Origin: Siphonodentalium dalli | Lineage: Eukaryota; Mollusca; Scaphopoda; Gadilida; Siphonodentaliidae | NCBI GenBank assembly: GCA_032622095.1 | Contig: CP136066.1 | Location: 106,165,319-106,229,318 of the forward strand | Length of the DNA: 64,000 nt | Direction of reading: 5' to 3' | Part shown: piece after piece, positions 1 through 13,000 of the stretch | Layout of the letters: each line of letters opens with the position of its first letter | Position numbering within the stretch: position 1 is the stretch's first letter | Notes under the pieces: generated by a model | Database searches by the model: none | What the model was told of the DNA's origin: nothing | Seen by the model: the letters and a program-made list of their open reading frames with translations, nothing else | Translations under genes and position numbers: made by a program

Positions 1-270
1 TTGAAATAACCTTTATAATTTTCATCTGAAAAACATTTTGATGAGTAGTCACTTTGTGTGAAATCAGGCCACAGTAGATAATTCACATAATTTACATAAT
101 AGCTCTGTTGAGATTAGGGAGGACACATCAGTTTAAAATGGAATCAACCACTCGCCATTACTTCATGTCAATTTAGAAATGTTTTTATATCGGACAATTA
201 TTGTGATTACGTCCTCTGGATGACAGTTTCAATCGGTGTAAACATTGTGCTTCACTTGTGATGTCACAAA

Positions 271-356
271 TGTTATTAGCCGAGTTTGAAAGGTTATTTC
301 AGCTGAGTTTGTGGGTTATTAGCCAAGTCTGCAGTGTTATCAGCCGAGTTTGGGGC
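271..356. repeat. Short tandem repeat, about 4 x 22 bp
   Basis: Four imperfect units built on TTATTAGCCGAGTTTG follow one another. Bases 1-270 contain nothing else recognised. Confidence 0.6.
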
Positions 357-442
357 AACAACAACCAGGTTTGGGACGATACCAGGTGAGGACGATAATA
401 GGTTGCTCAAAGCAAAAACATGATGTCTAATAAATAATGATA

Positions 443-587
443 TTTAACCCTTTCAGTGCCAAGTCCGATTTTTGTATCAACCCATATTTCCTTGATAATT
501 TTTCAAATTTATTGATTAATAAATTTTAGAAATGATCAAGGAAATATGGGTTTATACAAAAATCAGACTTGGCACTGAAAGGGTTAA
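443..587. mobile_element. Family B TTAA palindromic MITE, copy 1
   Basis: TTAA at both ends and inverted termini CCCTTTCAGTGCCAAGTCCG / reverse complement. The arms continue inward as a near-complete palindrome. The TTAA target and CCCTTT end suggest a piggyBac-like non-autonomous element. Confidence 0.8.
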
Positions 588-813
588 CCATACATTTCTT
601 AAATGATTCTGTTATTTGTTCTAAGAGTATTCCATGGAATAGTCTTGTTCATTTGGAGGGGTATTCAGATAAAATATGCAGACGACAGGCTGTGGCCTTA
701 ATCACATGAAAATACTGTCATTTGTTTATCTATATATCCAGATATCTGTTAACGTCATCTGGATTAAGTTTCTATATAGAACTAACATGTTGAAACGATA
801 CAATATGTGTCAA

Positions 814-1677
814 CAGGTCAGGGAGAACCCAAAATCGATGTACTAAACCTCGATTTGTGTAAAAAACCTAGATCGAGGTTCTTCGAGACCATGTGACCAC
901 TGGTCAAAACATACACCCATGATATAAGGGGAAACACTCTAAACCAAATATGATACTAATGGAAGTAATATAGTGTAAGTGATATAATGTGGAGTATTTC
1001 ATTTTACACATATGGGAGGGCAAGTTCACATTTAATAATTAATTGTGCTTAAGCGCAATCAAGCACAATTAATTATTAAATGTGAATTTCGCCTCCCATA
1101 AGTGTAAGATGAAATACTCCACACTATATCACCAGTGGTGCTAATGGGGTCGTTGTCGTAATGTTTTATACATAGATGCACACCGTGTGCATTTATGTAT
1201 ACATAAATGCACACCAGTCTCGCGTAGTGACAGGGGTCATTGTCGTAGTACGTGTTTTCTACATAAATGCACACGTTTTGATATTTTTGTAAGTTTATTT
1301 TCTTCCGTTCATCGACCAAACAACCATGCAGTTCTTTCCGTCCCTGTTTAATACTAAGAAAAATATGCGACCGATGACCAATCTTATTGCAGTTTCGATA
1401 ATTGTGATAAAAGAATGCCTTTATCAGAACTTCGGAAGAAAAATAGATATGAATTGAAGCAGACGGCAATTATTTACGGTAACGTTTCAATCTCGCGCCG
1501 ACTGAGACTGGTGTGCATTTATGTACATAAATGCACACGGTGTGCATTTATGTATAAAACGTTACGACAATGACCCCATTAGCACCAGTGGTCATATTGT
1601 CTTGAAAAACCTTGATCTAGGTTTTTTTACACAAATCGAGGTTTATAGTACATCAATTTTGGGTTCTCCCTGACCTG
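814..1677. mobile_element. Nested fold-back element of about 860 bp
   Basis: Outer inverted ends (CAGGTCAGGGAGAACCC / GGGTTCTCCCTGACCTG) enclose two further inverted-repeat layers. One is a palindrome at about 965-1135 centred on a GCTTAAGCGC-like core. The other pair, at about 1129-1215 and 1508-1598, carries GCTAATGGGGTC and the repeated GTGTGCATTTATGTA. There is no believable coding region; the 136-aa reading frame inside runs through the arms. Confidence 0.7.
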
Positions 1678-2186
1678 GTCAATGCTTTGTCACAATCCTA
1701 TTGATTTTGACACACTTTATTGCTCGTTTCCACTCAATTAGACCTTTACTTAATTAACCTTGTTAATTGACTATACACTCACAAGTTGTGTCTCCAGTCA
1801 GTCCAGCAAGATGTCCTCCATTCCTTGAGCACATGTCTATCATGAGTAACACCAAAAAGTAGGAACAGGAAGTGGAGTGTGTATAGCTGGTTGCATCTGT
1901 AGTCTATACATAGAAATCTTTGAAGCGGTTCAATAGTTTGTAACACCAATAAACCTATTGTTATATCATCAGTGAATCATCTTTGTTGAAACCAAATGAT
2001 CTGGTTGGTAATATAAATGTGGTATTTCTACAATTCCGGATCGTTTCTAGTCTTACTGGGTATAGTGTGTCCTTCATTGAATAATATCCCTAAACGATCA
2101 GTCCGTATCTCATCTCACCCAGGTTAAGTTTGAAGAGAACATGATAAATACTAGGAGAATGTTTAATTTCTTGGACTGATCAGTTA

Positions 2187-2573
2187 TAGGTCCTTCCACA
2201 CGGCGTTGAATTAAAACACAGTGGACACAATGGCAATGAGTGCTTGCACACGGCGGGCAACATCGCAAAAATGCTGTTGCAGGATTACATCGGTGTCCTA
2301 ATCCAGCGGTGCAGTGCCGTGCATAGTTTTTTTTCTTTTGTTGTTGTTCGTTAATTTCGCCATTTGCAATGACAGTATAGAACGAAGACACTGGAAGCAC
2401 AGAAGTTTTCGGTCTAGGTCTTGTGCATTGCTTCACCATGCAGTCATTTTTTTTTAAAGTATGCTAATAAGAAGAAACCATGAGTTCAATGGAAACATAT
2501 GAGTAAACACCATCGCTGCAGAAAACAGAGTTGCCGCAGGATATGCACGTCAAACTCTGTGTGGAAGGGCCTA
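2187..2573. mobile_element. Possible small inverted-repeat element
   Basis: Ends TAGGTCCTTCCACACGGCG and CTGTGTGGAAGGGCCTA are inverted copies. The interior is unique and noncoding. No target duplication was seen. Confidence 0.45.
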
Positions 2574-3708
2574 AGTAGTCCAACAAACAGCTGTTTGTTG
2601 AACATAAGTTAAAATCTTTCCAAAGGAATTAATTTAAATGGAGTATCTATTCATCAAGAATATATCCAGTGATCAAAAGGGCTAACATGCGGGGGGGGAG
2701 GATATCCATATGGAACGGGTTTCATCTGTTCATTGTTTGTAGAGTTATAGCGACCCCGTAGCGCCATGCATAATTTACAGTCTTCTGTGAAGGTGAAATT
2801 TTGGGCGCCACCACTTTTTCATGAAAAAAAACCACAAGACTTCTGGCAGTGGTTTCATTAAGCACAGAATCACCAATGAAATTTGTTTTGCTACTTCCAA
2901 TATGTGATAATTAACAATTGAAGTAATCATTTATGTATAAGCAGTAAGTTGTTAAGAATAGGCCCTGAATAGGTTCATATTAGATCAGTTTTGTTTGTTC
3001 TCTAAATGAAAGCAGTTACGGTATCATCACGTCAAAATGTCATATGTCTTTGCAGACCATAATCCAGACCAGACTGCACTTGTCATGTCGTCTCCGTAGA
3101 CAACTGATTTCGCCTCCATATAGACTAGACCTATAAACACAGACACTCTTCAATCACTATATATAACATGGGATATTCATATATGGTCTACCGAATCCAT
3201 GTCAGTATGAACCCTCATTTGTAGCCATGTTTCAACTTATAGATCGGGTGGAACTTAAGTCTGAATGTGGCATCCTTAATTATCGGCTTAATTGCATAAC
3301 TTTCACAATATACTTTATTATATGGAGGCCTTCATTATCAAAGGCCGATATCTAAACCATACATGTAGCGGCTAGCCTATATTTATAGGTGTATATAATT
3401 GTCGAAGTCTACTCGCATCCAAAACGATCTACACGTTTAATCAAGCATTCACATCTTTGCCATATGTGTTAGGCCTCAATATATATGAATATAGTTTCAT
3501 GACTATTTAAAAGATTCTTCGCGAGGTCCTTCTCCTTACTATTATGCTGGGGTTGTTTTATGCCTTGCATATTATCATATTAGTTCTGAGTGCAAACTGT
3601 ATATCTATTATTATAACTCATGTTTGAATTATCTTTCGTATACTAATGAGGGAACAATGTGGCCCTAAGAGTGTAAAATACAGTTATAGGTTTATGACCA
3701 CCTTGACT
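2574..3708. other. No gene recognised
   Basis: AT-rich sequence without exons, recognisable elements or long reading frames. Confidence 0.5.
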
Positions 3709-3727
3709 GGGGGGGGGGGGGGGGGGG
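3709..3727. repeat. Poly-G tract
   Basis: An uninterrupted G run of about 19 bases. Its length in the assembly may be unreliable. Confidence 0.9.
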
Positions 3728-3794
3728 TAGTGTAGGTATCACGACTCTATGTGAAAACAAAAGCAAAAGCAATTTTAGATGTATGTATAATTGT

Positions 3795-4018
3795 TTAACC
3801 CTTTCAGTGCCAAGTCCAATTTTTGTATCAACCCATATTTCCTTGATCATTTTTCTAGATGGGAAAATTTATTGATTATAATAATGTGATACATTGATGG
3901 AAAGAGCTCTTAGAGCTCTTTCCATCAATGTATCACATTATTATAATCAATAAATTTGAAAAATGATCAAGGAAATATGGGTTGATACAAAAATCGGAGT
4001 TGGCACTGAAAGGGTTAA
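3795..4018. mobile_element. Family B TTAA palindromic MITE, copy 2
   Basis: Full-length palindrome flanked by TTAA; centre GAAAGAGCTCTTAGAGCTCTTTC. It shares ends and arms with the elements at 443, 14961, 18436 and 33772. Confidence 0.85.
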
Positions 4019-4439
4019 AGGGACCCAATGCACTTGCAGTGGGTAAATGTGCAAAAAATATAAAAGTCTGTGAAAACAGCACCACCAAGAAGAACATTGA
4101 GAAATAGATGAACTTTGTTCTTATATTCATGATTGATAATTCTCCATTAAAAATATTTCGCGTGTTGAAACCATTGTTATGCAAACAAAACTGTTGCAGT
4201 GATTTGTCAAACATCTCTAATCGTGTAGTAAGTTGAAATATTCAAGACTGAATATGATTTTCAGAATATTTTTGCAATGCTTTGACCTTTTCCAATGTTT
4301 ATCGTCAAGTTTTTATTAAACATTGGTATCTTATTGGACTTATTTGACTTCGGTAATTCCATTGTAACAGTCATGTTTACATATGCACATTTTCATATGC
4401 AAAATCTCATTATTGGAGAGATGTTAATAATGACAATAG

Positions 4440-4605
4440 GGGCCTCAGTGGCTCAATCGGTTAGGGGAACAACTCCAAGCCGTTTCGCCCTCCAGCCAGA
4501 CCTGTTTACTTTTAAAATTGGAAATCTGGAGATTTGTCCTCAGAAAGAGGGAGATTTAGTGAAAAATCTGGAGATTTTTTTCGATAAGAGTATCACGAAA
4601 AAAAA
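4440..4605 (+). repeat. tRNA-like SINE head fragment
   Basis: TGGCTCAATCGG at 4449-4460 resembles a pol III A box. The segment that follows, CCAGACCTGTTTACTTT, is the inverse of part of the SINE-like copy at 5456-5480. Confidence 0.4.
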
Positions 4606-5315
4606 CTTCATATTTTTCAGTTAAATGTCATATAGACTGTTGGTTGCATTTGGTTTGCATCTGCCACAATTAACGGCCTTGACACCGATTACCGAGTGCC
4701 TCTAATTTCTAAAATCATTGGGAATAAAATTACGATTTTCCGATTATGGATCACGTTTTATTTTGAATAAGGCAATTCAACGGTTAAAACTATATTTGCG
4801 CACTATAAAATGGTGCTCTCGGATAATTTTGTCGCCAAATATATTCAGTAACATCAGGTAACATTGATGAATTTAAAGAGAGAGCTTATTGACATAATTG
4901 ATTGAGGTCTGTTCAACATCCTCATCTGCCTGTGCGCACAAATGCAACAATATTCCTACAGAAACCTTCTGCAGGGAGTTGCATTTTATCGGAAGAAGAA
5001 GATTCGCGTTCTGTTATTGCGTATATAAAACACGGAATACCACAGAGACGGAAACGGAACTAAAACAAACAAAAAGTTTAAATCGGCAATATAATAATTT
5101 GGGTCGTCAGTTTTAAAGCAGTCGGTCGGGACTAGCAGAAACCAACACTTTATTAAGTGTGGCCAAAAAAGGAAGTTTCTTGTTTGATATATTATAATCC
5201 TTGTCTGGACATTGAAGACTGCATTTACTTACTCAATGCTGTTAAACAAAAGAGAGTCAATGTTGTGTCAACATTTTGTCACTGTTTGACTCGCAGGCGA
5301 TATATTCATAATTGA

Positions 5316-5735
5316 TTTGTAACACTATAGCGTGCATGGCTTAACGCTTGGTACAGCCGTCCGCTAATTTGGGGTTTATCTTTTGAAATCAGGAGATTTG
5401 GTTTCCCGATCGGGAGCACATGAGAAATGACACAAAATCGGGAGACTCCTGCCGAAATCGGGAAAGTAAACAGGTCTGCCTCCAGCGTTGGCGATAAGGG
5501 TTCAAATCCACATGTTTCCATCGTAGACTTTGTAACTCAAAATTGTTATCTGGTGGAGTTGCCAGTTTCTCGCCGATGGCCGGTGGTTTGCCGCACATGG
5601 TCGACGAGTTTATCAGCCATTGATATATTAGCCGTAAGTATGCAGATTTCCTCCACCACTAAAACTGGCAATGTCGTGATATGGCCTTAGTTGCTGAAAG
5701 CGACAATAAACCCCAATCAATCAATCAATTAATAA
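5316..5735 (+). repeat. tRNA-derived SINE, mollusc type
   Basis: A pol III B-box-like GGTTCAAATCC lies at 5499-5509, and the head contains GCATGGCTTAACGC. The tail reads GGCCTTAGTTGCTGAAAGCG, then ACAATAAACCCC and a CAATCAATCAATC-type short repeat. Tails of this form, with a GCTGAAAGCGAC motif and a short tandem end, are familiar from molluscan SINEs (established knowledge, not searched here). The A and B boxes are further apart than in a tRNA, so the head may hold an insertion. Confidence 0.55.
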
Positions 5736-5769
5736 TGAAGATAAGAACAAAGTCAATCTAGTTTCAGGT

Positions 5770-6190
5770 CAACTATTGCCATAGGTTGGTGTTCGTCCGT
5801 GCATCAGAGAGTACGTGATTCATCAACAATCCTTTTGCACACCCTATATGTAAAATTTATCATCCGAGCATCACCAAACTTCATAAGGATTTTGGGGATG
5901 ACTTTTAGATGGAAGCCATCGATATATTCCGAAAATCGTTAAAAAACATGGCGTAAGCAGCCATCTTGGTTTGAAATTTCATTCGATCGGCACACCCTTT
6001 AGTCTGCTTTTATTGGAGAATTGTTTTGAAAATTTACAGCCATGTTTAGGTTCACTTCTAAATGGGAGATACCAAATTTGAATGACTTTCGATAAAAAAC
6101 ATGGCTTCCGGCAGATATCTTGTATTTTACTCTTTGCATGACTAAATCCTTTGGCATACACTATACATTCTGTGGGCATCAAATCAATCT
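5770..6190. repeat. Dispersed repeat, family L copy 1
   Basis: Contains GTTCGTCCGTGCATC and ATCACCAAACTTCAT, and resembles 33515-33755 in order and wording. Noncoding. Confidence 0.5.
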
Positions 6191-6213
6191 TGTAGAATGA
6201 TTTTCTTCCGATT

Positions 6214-6482
6214 TTAACCTTTTCTATTCTAAATACTCATTGATGAGTAGTTATCCCTTAGGAAATGTTCTAATTAAGGGAAATGTTCAAATAATAAGTT
6301 CAACATTGTTTAGTGAACTTATTATCTGAACATGTACCTCCAATAAATTGGACGCCTTTTACACTTTTTTTATCTGTCGTCTGCTTTATTTTCTTGAAAA
6401 CCCCTCCTGATGAATAATAGGCCATTCCAATGTATACTTTTATAACTGAGTGGGAGAATCCATTCAGTATAGAAAGGGTTAA
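6214..6482. mobile_element. Family H TTAA element, copy 1
   Basis: Bounded by TTAA. The left end is CCTTTTCTATTCTAAATACTC and the right end is its approximate inverse, CAGTATAGAAAGGG. The inner hairpin is AATAAGTTCAACA / TGAACTTATTAT. The same element occurs at 24723 and 34679, with fragments at 10870 and near 29180. Confidence 0.75.
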
Positions 6483-6561
6483 TCAGATTGAGAACATGTT
6501 TTATAGAATATCACTACATCAAGCTATAGCTCGTGGAGTGTTGTTGTAAATGCTGATCTTA

Positions 6562-6754
6562 TACAGTAATGTCCTAAGTAATCGACTCCTTAACCACAGC
6601 AGAATTATGGGTAACTTTTCAGGATTTAGTCAGAAATATGGCTTGTTGCCATTCATCGGAAAGCTCTCAACAAGCCATATTTCCGACTAAATCCTGAAAA
6701 GTTACCCATAATTCTGCTGTGGTTACGGAGTCGATTACTTAGGGCATTACTGTA
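6562..6754. mobile_element. Family A mariner-like palindromic MITE, copy 1
   Basis: TA-flanked. Begins CAGTAATGTCCTAAGTAATC and ends with the inverse. The arms are long and near perfect, with a shortened centre. It lies 90 bp before the first RyR exon in the window. Confidence 0.85.
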
Positions 6755-6841
6755 TATGACCTGATAATTTTATTATTTTATTTCTATAATGCTGATACAC
6801 ATACTTTCTTACTTGACCACTTTGTTCCTGTTATTTTATAG

Positions 6842-7042
6842 AGTATTGGAGCCAATGTCGATGGCGTATAATTTCTTCTATGATGTCATTGCCTCATTCC
6901 TTGGATTCTTCACATGGACGAACATCAAAGAGATGCACCACAATTTCCGAACCATGAGTTACTGGCAGCTCTTTGTTGCACTGCTGAAATTTAACCTAAA
7001 GCTTGGATTCTCTTTCCTGACATTCCTCTTCAATGTGGCATG
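6842..7042 (+). CDS. RyR: RyR exon a: auxiliary transmembrane segment before the divergent linker
   Basis: Acceptor TTTTATAG/A; donor TG/GTGAGT. It begins with one base and ends with two bases of a codon. The peptide has two hydrophobic stretches ([16 protein letters not shown] and [18 protein letters not shown]). By order in the protein it fits the auxiliary membrane region ahead of the divergent linker. Conservation is weaker than in later exons, so this assignment rests on position, hydrophobicity and phase. Confidence 0.82.
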
Positions 7043-10000
7043 GTGAGTATAGTCAGCAGTTCAAGTGTAATATTATTACCTACTATGGAATTAATTCACT
7101 ATTATCCAAGCATGCGATGTTTACTTATATTTCATTACTTGGATGTCCCGAGAACTCAGTGACTCACAGTTCTTCTAGGTAAGGCGTGTGTTCATAATCA
7201 CTTCCCGTTGTTAAGAGAGATCTCACGTAGTTCAAACACTCCTATATTGAAGTTAAGGCTAATATATTTATTCATTAGCATGCTTTATTCACTCATATGT
7301 TAGTCTCTTTGAAACAAAGCCAGATTAATTTGTGGCTCCTTGTCTGCAACACTGATGTATACAGTCGAAATAATATATACACTTTGATAAGATATACTTG
7401 TACTAAATTTTCTAAACTGTGCCGCAATATTGAAAACATTTATTTTGTATGTATATGCGGATACATTTTATTTTGTATGTATATGCGGATACATTTTATT
7501 TTGTATGTATATGCGGATACATTTATTTTGTATTTATATGTGGATATATTTATTTTGTATGTATATGTGAATACATTTATTTTGTATTTTTGTATGTGGA
7601 TATATTTATTTTGTATGTACAGTAATGCCCTAATTAATCGACTCCCTAACCACAGCAGAATTATGGGTAACTTTTCAGGATTTAGTCTGAAATATGGCTT
7701 GTTGCCATTCAACGGAAAGCTCTCCCCGAGAGCTTTCCGATGACTGGCAACAAGCCATATTTCCATAAATCCTGAAAAGTTACCCATAATTCTGCTGTGG
7801 TTAGGGAGTCGATTAATTAGGGCATTACTGTATATGCGAATACATTTTATTTTCAGACATAAATTTTGCCATGATATAATACATACATGTATGATAATTT
7901 TATATTTTTATACCCCCACTGGATTGACTGCGTCCATCTGTCATGATTTCTCCCTCCGTCCGTCCGACCTCATAACTCGAACAACTATGAACCGATTTCA
8001 ATAATTTTTTGTATGCAACCTCCTTATGACTGCCTCTCCGCATAATGCTAATTGCGGTTCGGTCCGACATTTTTTTTTAAAGTTACGCCTCATTTACGAC
8101 TTATTTTGACTTAGAAAATTCTGTTTGACTTAATAACTTTAACAAATATGAACCGATTTCAATAATTTTTTCTATGCAATCTCCTTAGGACTGCCCCTCA
8201 TCGTGATGCTAATTGCGGTTCGGTACGATTTCAATAATTTTTGGTATACATGCTTCTCACAATACCCTCTCTACATGATGCGGCTAGGGATAGGCTCAGA
8301 CTATTTTTCGTAATATTACACTTCATTTTCGACTTATTTTGACTTTGAAAAATCTGTCAGACTTAATAACTTCAACAAATATGAACCAATTTGAATAATT
8401 TTTTCTGTACGAGCTTCTTGTGACACCATATCGATATTATTAGTCCAAATATTTCTTTAAAGTTAAAAATCTTTTTTGTTGGGTTTACGGATAATGCGGG
8501 TTGAATTTGCCACGGTGGGGGTATGCTAGCACTCGAGTGCACACCTCTTGATTTCTCTATTTTCTCCAATTGGACCCTCATTTCAATTTAGCAAGTCTTT
8601 TTTTTAATAATCGGAAAGTGAAAATGTTATTTTAGTTTTTTGCTAGGATATCTGAACGATACAGAGAAATACCATCTCGAAGAAACCAGCTTTATTGACG
8701 TTTAACCCTCTGAGGGTCAGATATGTTACACAAGTATTAGTTTGATAAACTTCTAACTTGACCCGTGAAGCACCCACAGACATAACACTGTGCCATCAGT
8801 GGAAAAATACTAATCAGTAATGAGACAGCTATTCCAAACAAATCTTCGTGCAACATTCCACAGGTATTTCTTAGTTGTGAGTCCCATCCGTTAGACACGA
8901 AACATATAATTTATTGGGGCTGCCACTCGTTTATAACAGTATGTAGAGTTTATCAACTACCATTGGACACAATTTCCTGCCACAACTTATGCCACAACAG
9001 TCTGTTACTGGTTGGCCAGAGAAGTTTTCCCATAATGTTAAAGCAGCCTGAAAAAATTGCAAGGTATTATACATAAATTTCATTTTATAATTTACTGCAT
9101 GTTTTTGTTTACGGCTGAAAGTTTTTGATATTGAAAGAAATAGGTCTCGAAAGGTATATCTCCTTCATCACTAGTCATAAAACAGATAGCTGATCTTAAA
9201 GTTATTGTTTCTTATTCTCCAGTAGTCATCCTCATTTGATCTAAGAACCTACCAGTCAACTTTTGTTATTAAAGACAAGAATTGCATGATAAAGATCTAG
9301 TATACACATTTGAATGAGATAATTTTCACTTGTAGGACACTTATGAAATTTGTCCTGAATATGATGATGGGCGAAAAACTGGCAGAAGAATTGAAGGCGA
9401 GCCGAGAAAACCAGCTGGCACCTCCGACCCCGATCCCGAAAGCTGTGGCGCTTCCGGTGGCCCTCCCGGAAGCCACGATCATAGCTCCAGCCGCTGTGAT
9501 CTCAGTCGAGGCTAAAGACGACGAATCACCCGAACTAATGTAAGATATGGATCTTATATCTTTTGTTGGTCGACTCGCCTGAGTTTAGTGTACCTGTCAT
9601 TTGCAGAATGAGGTCCCCAGAGGGTGAATTTAGTAAAGATATCCCGCGTAGCGGGCTAGCATTACAAAATTCACCCACTGCTGGGGACCTCATTCTGCAT
9701 GGCCTCATCTGCTATGGGAGACAGACTCAGATTGAAGTTCCCAAATTGTGAATATTGTGATATACACCCATTGGGAACCTCGATTATGCAATGTATCGTC
9801 TGCTAATTTGGGGATATAGAGAAACTAAACTAAAAAAGAAATAGAATATTATAACATAAATGATCTGCCGACAGTCCTGGCCATTCATAGCAATTTGACA
9901 TTTATTCCGAAAAGAATGATATGGCAGAAAATGTCAAAATCGCTTATCGCTCTCCATAATGTTCAGCGTGAATGACGTCATGAAAAAAGCAGGCCAGGCA

Positions 10001-13000
10001 AGAGGCAATGAAATGGTTGTCTTAGTTTCCCTTATGTTAACGTCTCTAGACGTAAACATGGGATATGTTGCGCAGCACTCTGACCATAATCAAATATGCT
10101 GTTTCTTACTGGAGGCATTGTTATTGTCCATCAAATGTAGTGTTATTGTCCATTGAATGCTCAGTTATTGTCCATTGGATGCATTACGCCTACCTCATGA
10201 ACAGGCATTTGGCATAAAATTGACTCGGCCACTGTTGCATCCTCACATATTCTTTGCAGACTTCATTCTGCCGCTTTCCAAATTTTCTAAATGCTAAAAT
10301 CATTCATATTTGGCAAAAATTAGTTTCATTTGGCAAACATTTTGGCATCCGAGTGAAATTATATTTATTTAGAAATTGTCTATGTACACTACATACCAGT
10401 TTTCTAGTAGAGGCTTATGCAACCATGTTAGGGAAGCTAACACCTCTACAAACAGGTGGTTAATCCGATTGTATATCAGAGAGGTAGGGGCATTGAGTAT
10501 GGTGGAAATGTTATCTCAAATAATCCCCTTTCTTTAGGGAACACTTGGCTTTGCCTGTATTTTTATCATTCTCACATAATTGCTGAAATGTGATATGTAA
10601 TTTGGATCTGACAAACATGATATGAATTATGATCAGGGCTCGAAATATCAGAAATTTCTACTTGTCACTGGAGACAGATAGAAATACTTCCTACCTATTA
10701 CCTCATAATTATTCCTGTGCATGTCCTTATATAAGGAATTATAACGTGTATTTGAGGATGATTTCATCCTACATCACTTAATTTTCTAACTTTTAGTACT
10801 ACAAATACTAAGACAAATATTACTGTACTCTGTGAATTTTTTTTATTCTCAATTTATCCACCAAATCTTGGCATTTTACCCTTTCTATACTGAATACTCA
10901 TTGACGAGTAGTTCCCTCAGGAAATGTTCAGATAGTAAGTTCAACAAATGACCATAGACCATTATCTGAACATTTCCCGCCAATGAATATGAATCATTCT
11001 GCTTTAGTATTATCTTTTCATATGTCTGTTGTCTGCTTTTATTACCTGAACATTTTGAACCCTGTTTATGATTGAACTTAAATGTTGATGCACACATTTT
11101 TCGTCAGTCTTCAGTGTTTCTGTCAGAATATTGAAGTGATTTTGTATCTTGCAGATGTCCTCCAAATGTATCAATGCCTGTATCAGAACCAGGTACTGCT
11201 GAAAACACCACCGCTGAAATTATTATGCCGTCCCAAAGTATGCAGCAAAATGGTCATCCGTCCATGATGCAAGAGGTAAGCAACATACAATTACAGAATA
11301 CATCTTTGATGAATTGAAGGTTGGGTTGCGGTGTAGACCTTGAAATTCCCAACTGCACCACCTTGATCCAGACCAATACATATGCATCCCCCCTCCACTT
11401 TTGGGTTGGATTTTTCCGACTGTTAACTCTAGCTTTGGAAATTGTTGGAAATATTTTCAACTAATGGCCATTTCAGACAAAAATTTTGACCAAAAGTAGA
11501 AAAATATCCTACTGCTTGTCTAAAAACAATATATTCTCTATCTACTTGTTGGAATATCAAGGCCAAATTCACAGTTAATAGCCAATTATGCTTAAGCGTA
11601 ATGCTATTATGCTTTAGCATAGTTCAATTACGCTTAATCGTAATGCCATTATGATTAAGCATACGCTTAAGTGTAATGCTATTACACTTAAACGTAATGC
11701 TATTACGCTTAAGCGTAATGCTATTAAGCTAAAGCGTAAATCCATTATGCATATTAAGCGTAATGGGATTCGTATTACGCTTATAGTAATGGCATTACTC
11801 TTAAGCGTAATGGCATTACGCTTAAGCGTAATTCAAATTCCTTAACTCAAAACTCCCCTGGAGCTGAAATGGATGCAGCTAATTACTGATGCTAGTAACT
11901 TTTGACATATATTTACCTTAGATATACCATTATATGTAAGGTAGTGAGGCTATGGAAATCTATTAAGCTTAAGCGTAATGGCATTATGCTTAAGCATAAT
12001 TGCGTTACGCTTAAGCATAATGGAGTGATGGAGTGAGGCAATTATGCTTAAGCATAATGGCATATGCTTAAGCATAATAGCACTACGCTTAAGCGTAATG
12101 CTTATGTTAAGTGTAATTATCCCCCCTCCAAATTTAAAATTTGCGGGGGATATAGTAATGGGTTCCGTCCGTCCGTCTGTCCATCGTTCCGTCCGTCCGT
12201 CCCGAATTTGTAAGAGTCATAACTTGAACAAATGTAAACGGATTTCAAAGATTTGTGTTATTTGAGTTCACCTGACCATTACCTAGAACGAGTTCGTAAG
12301 CCAGGTCTGGCCAGATATTTTTACCGGAGTTTTTGGACTTTGTTTATTATTTTTGTCAAATTTACCAAATAGCAAATAGACGACGTCCCAGGGCTCATTT
12401 CCATAATCACAACGGATTTCAAAGATATTTGGTATATGAGTTCACCTAACCATTACCTAGAATGAGTTCGCAAGCCAGGTCTGGCCATATATTTTTACCG
12501 GAGTTATTGGACTTTGTTTATTATTTTTGTCGATTTACCAAATAGCAAATAGACGACGTCCCAGGGCTCATTTCCACAAATCTCGACGGATTTTATAGAT
12601 ATTTGATATATGAGTTCACCTGACCATTACCTAGAATGAGATCACAAGCCAGGTCTGGCCGGATATTTTTACCGGAGTTATTGGACTTTGATTATTATTT
12701 TTGTTGAATTTACCAAATAGCAAATCGACGACGTCCCAGGGCTCATTTCCACAAATCTCAACGGATTTCAAAGATATGTTGTATATAAGTTCACCTGACC
12801 ATTACGTAGAATGTGTTCGCAAGCCAGGTCTGGCCAGATATTTTTACCGGAGTTATTGGACTTTGTTTATTATTTTTGTCGAATTTACCAAATAGCAAAT
12901 CGACGACGTCCCAGGGCTCATTTCCACAAATCTCAACGGATTTCAAACGATATTTGGTATATGAGTTCACCTGACCATTACCTAGAATGAGTTCGCAAGC

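Noticed and set aside
1059-1469. 136-codon reading frame on the - strand
   Set aside because: It runs through the arms and GTGTGCATTTATG repeats of the fold-back element and has no protein-like features.
7297-7787. 148- and 115-codon frames on opposite strands
   Set aside because: They translate the 30-bp tandem repeat and the palindromic MITE arms.
9310-9543. Independent 77-residue protein
   Set aside because: It is explained by RyR exon b; its start lies in the intron and the acceptor at 9335 fits the phase of the previous exon.
11586-12117. CRISPR-like array
   Set aside because: The units are degenerate palindromes without uniform unique spacers, and the genome is animal.
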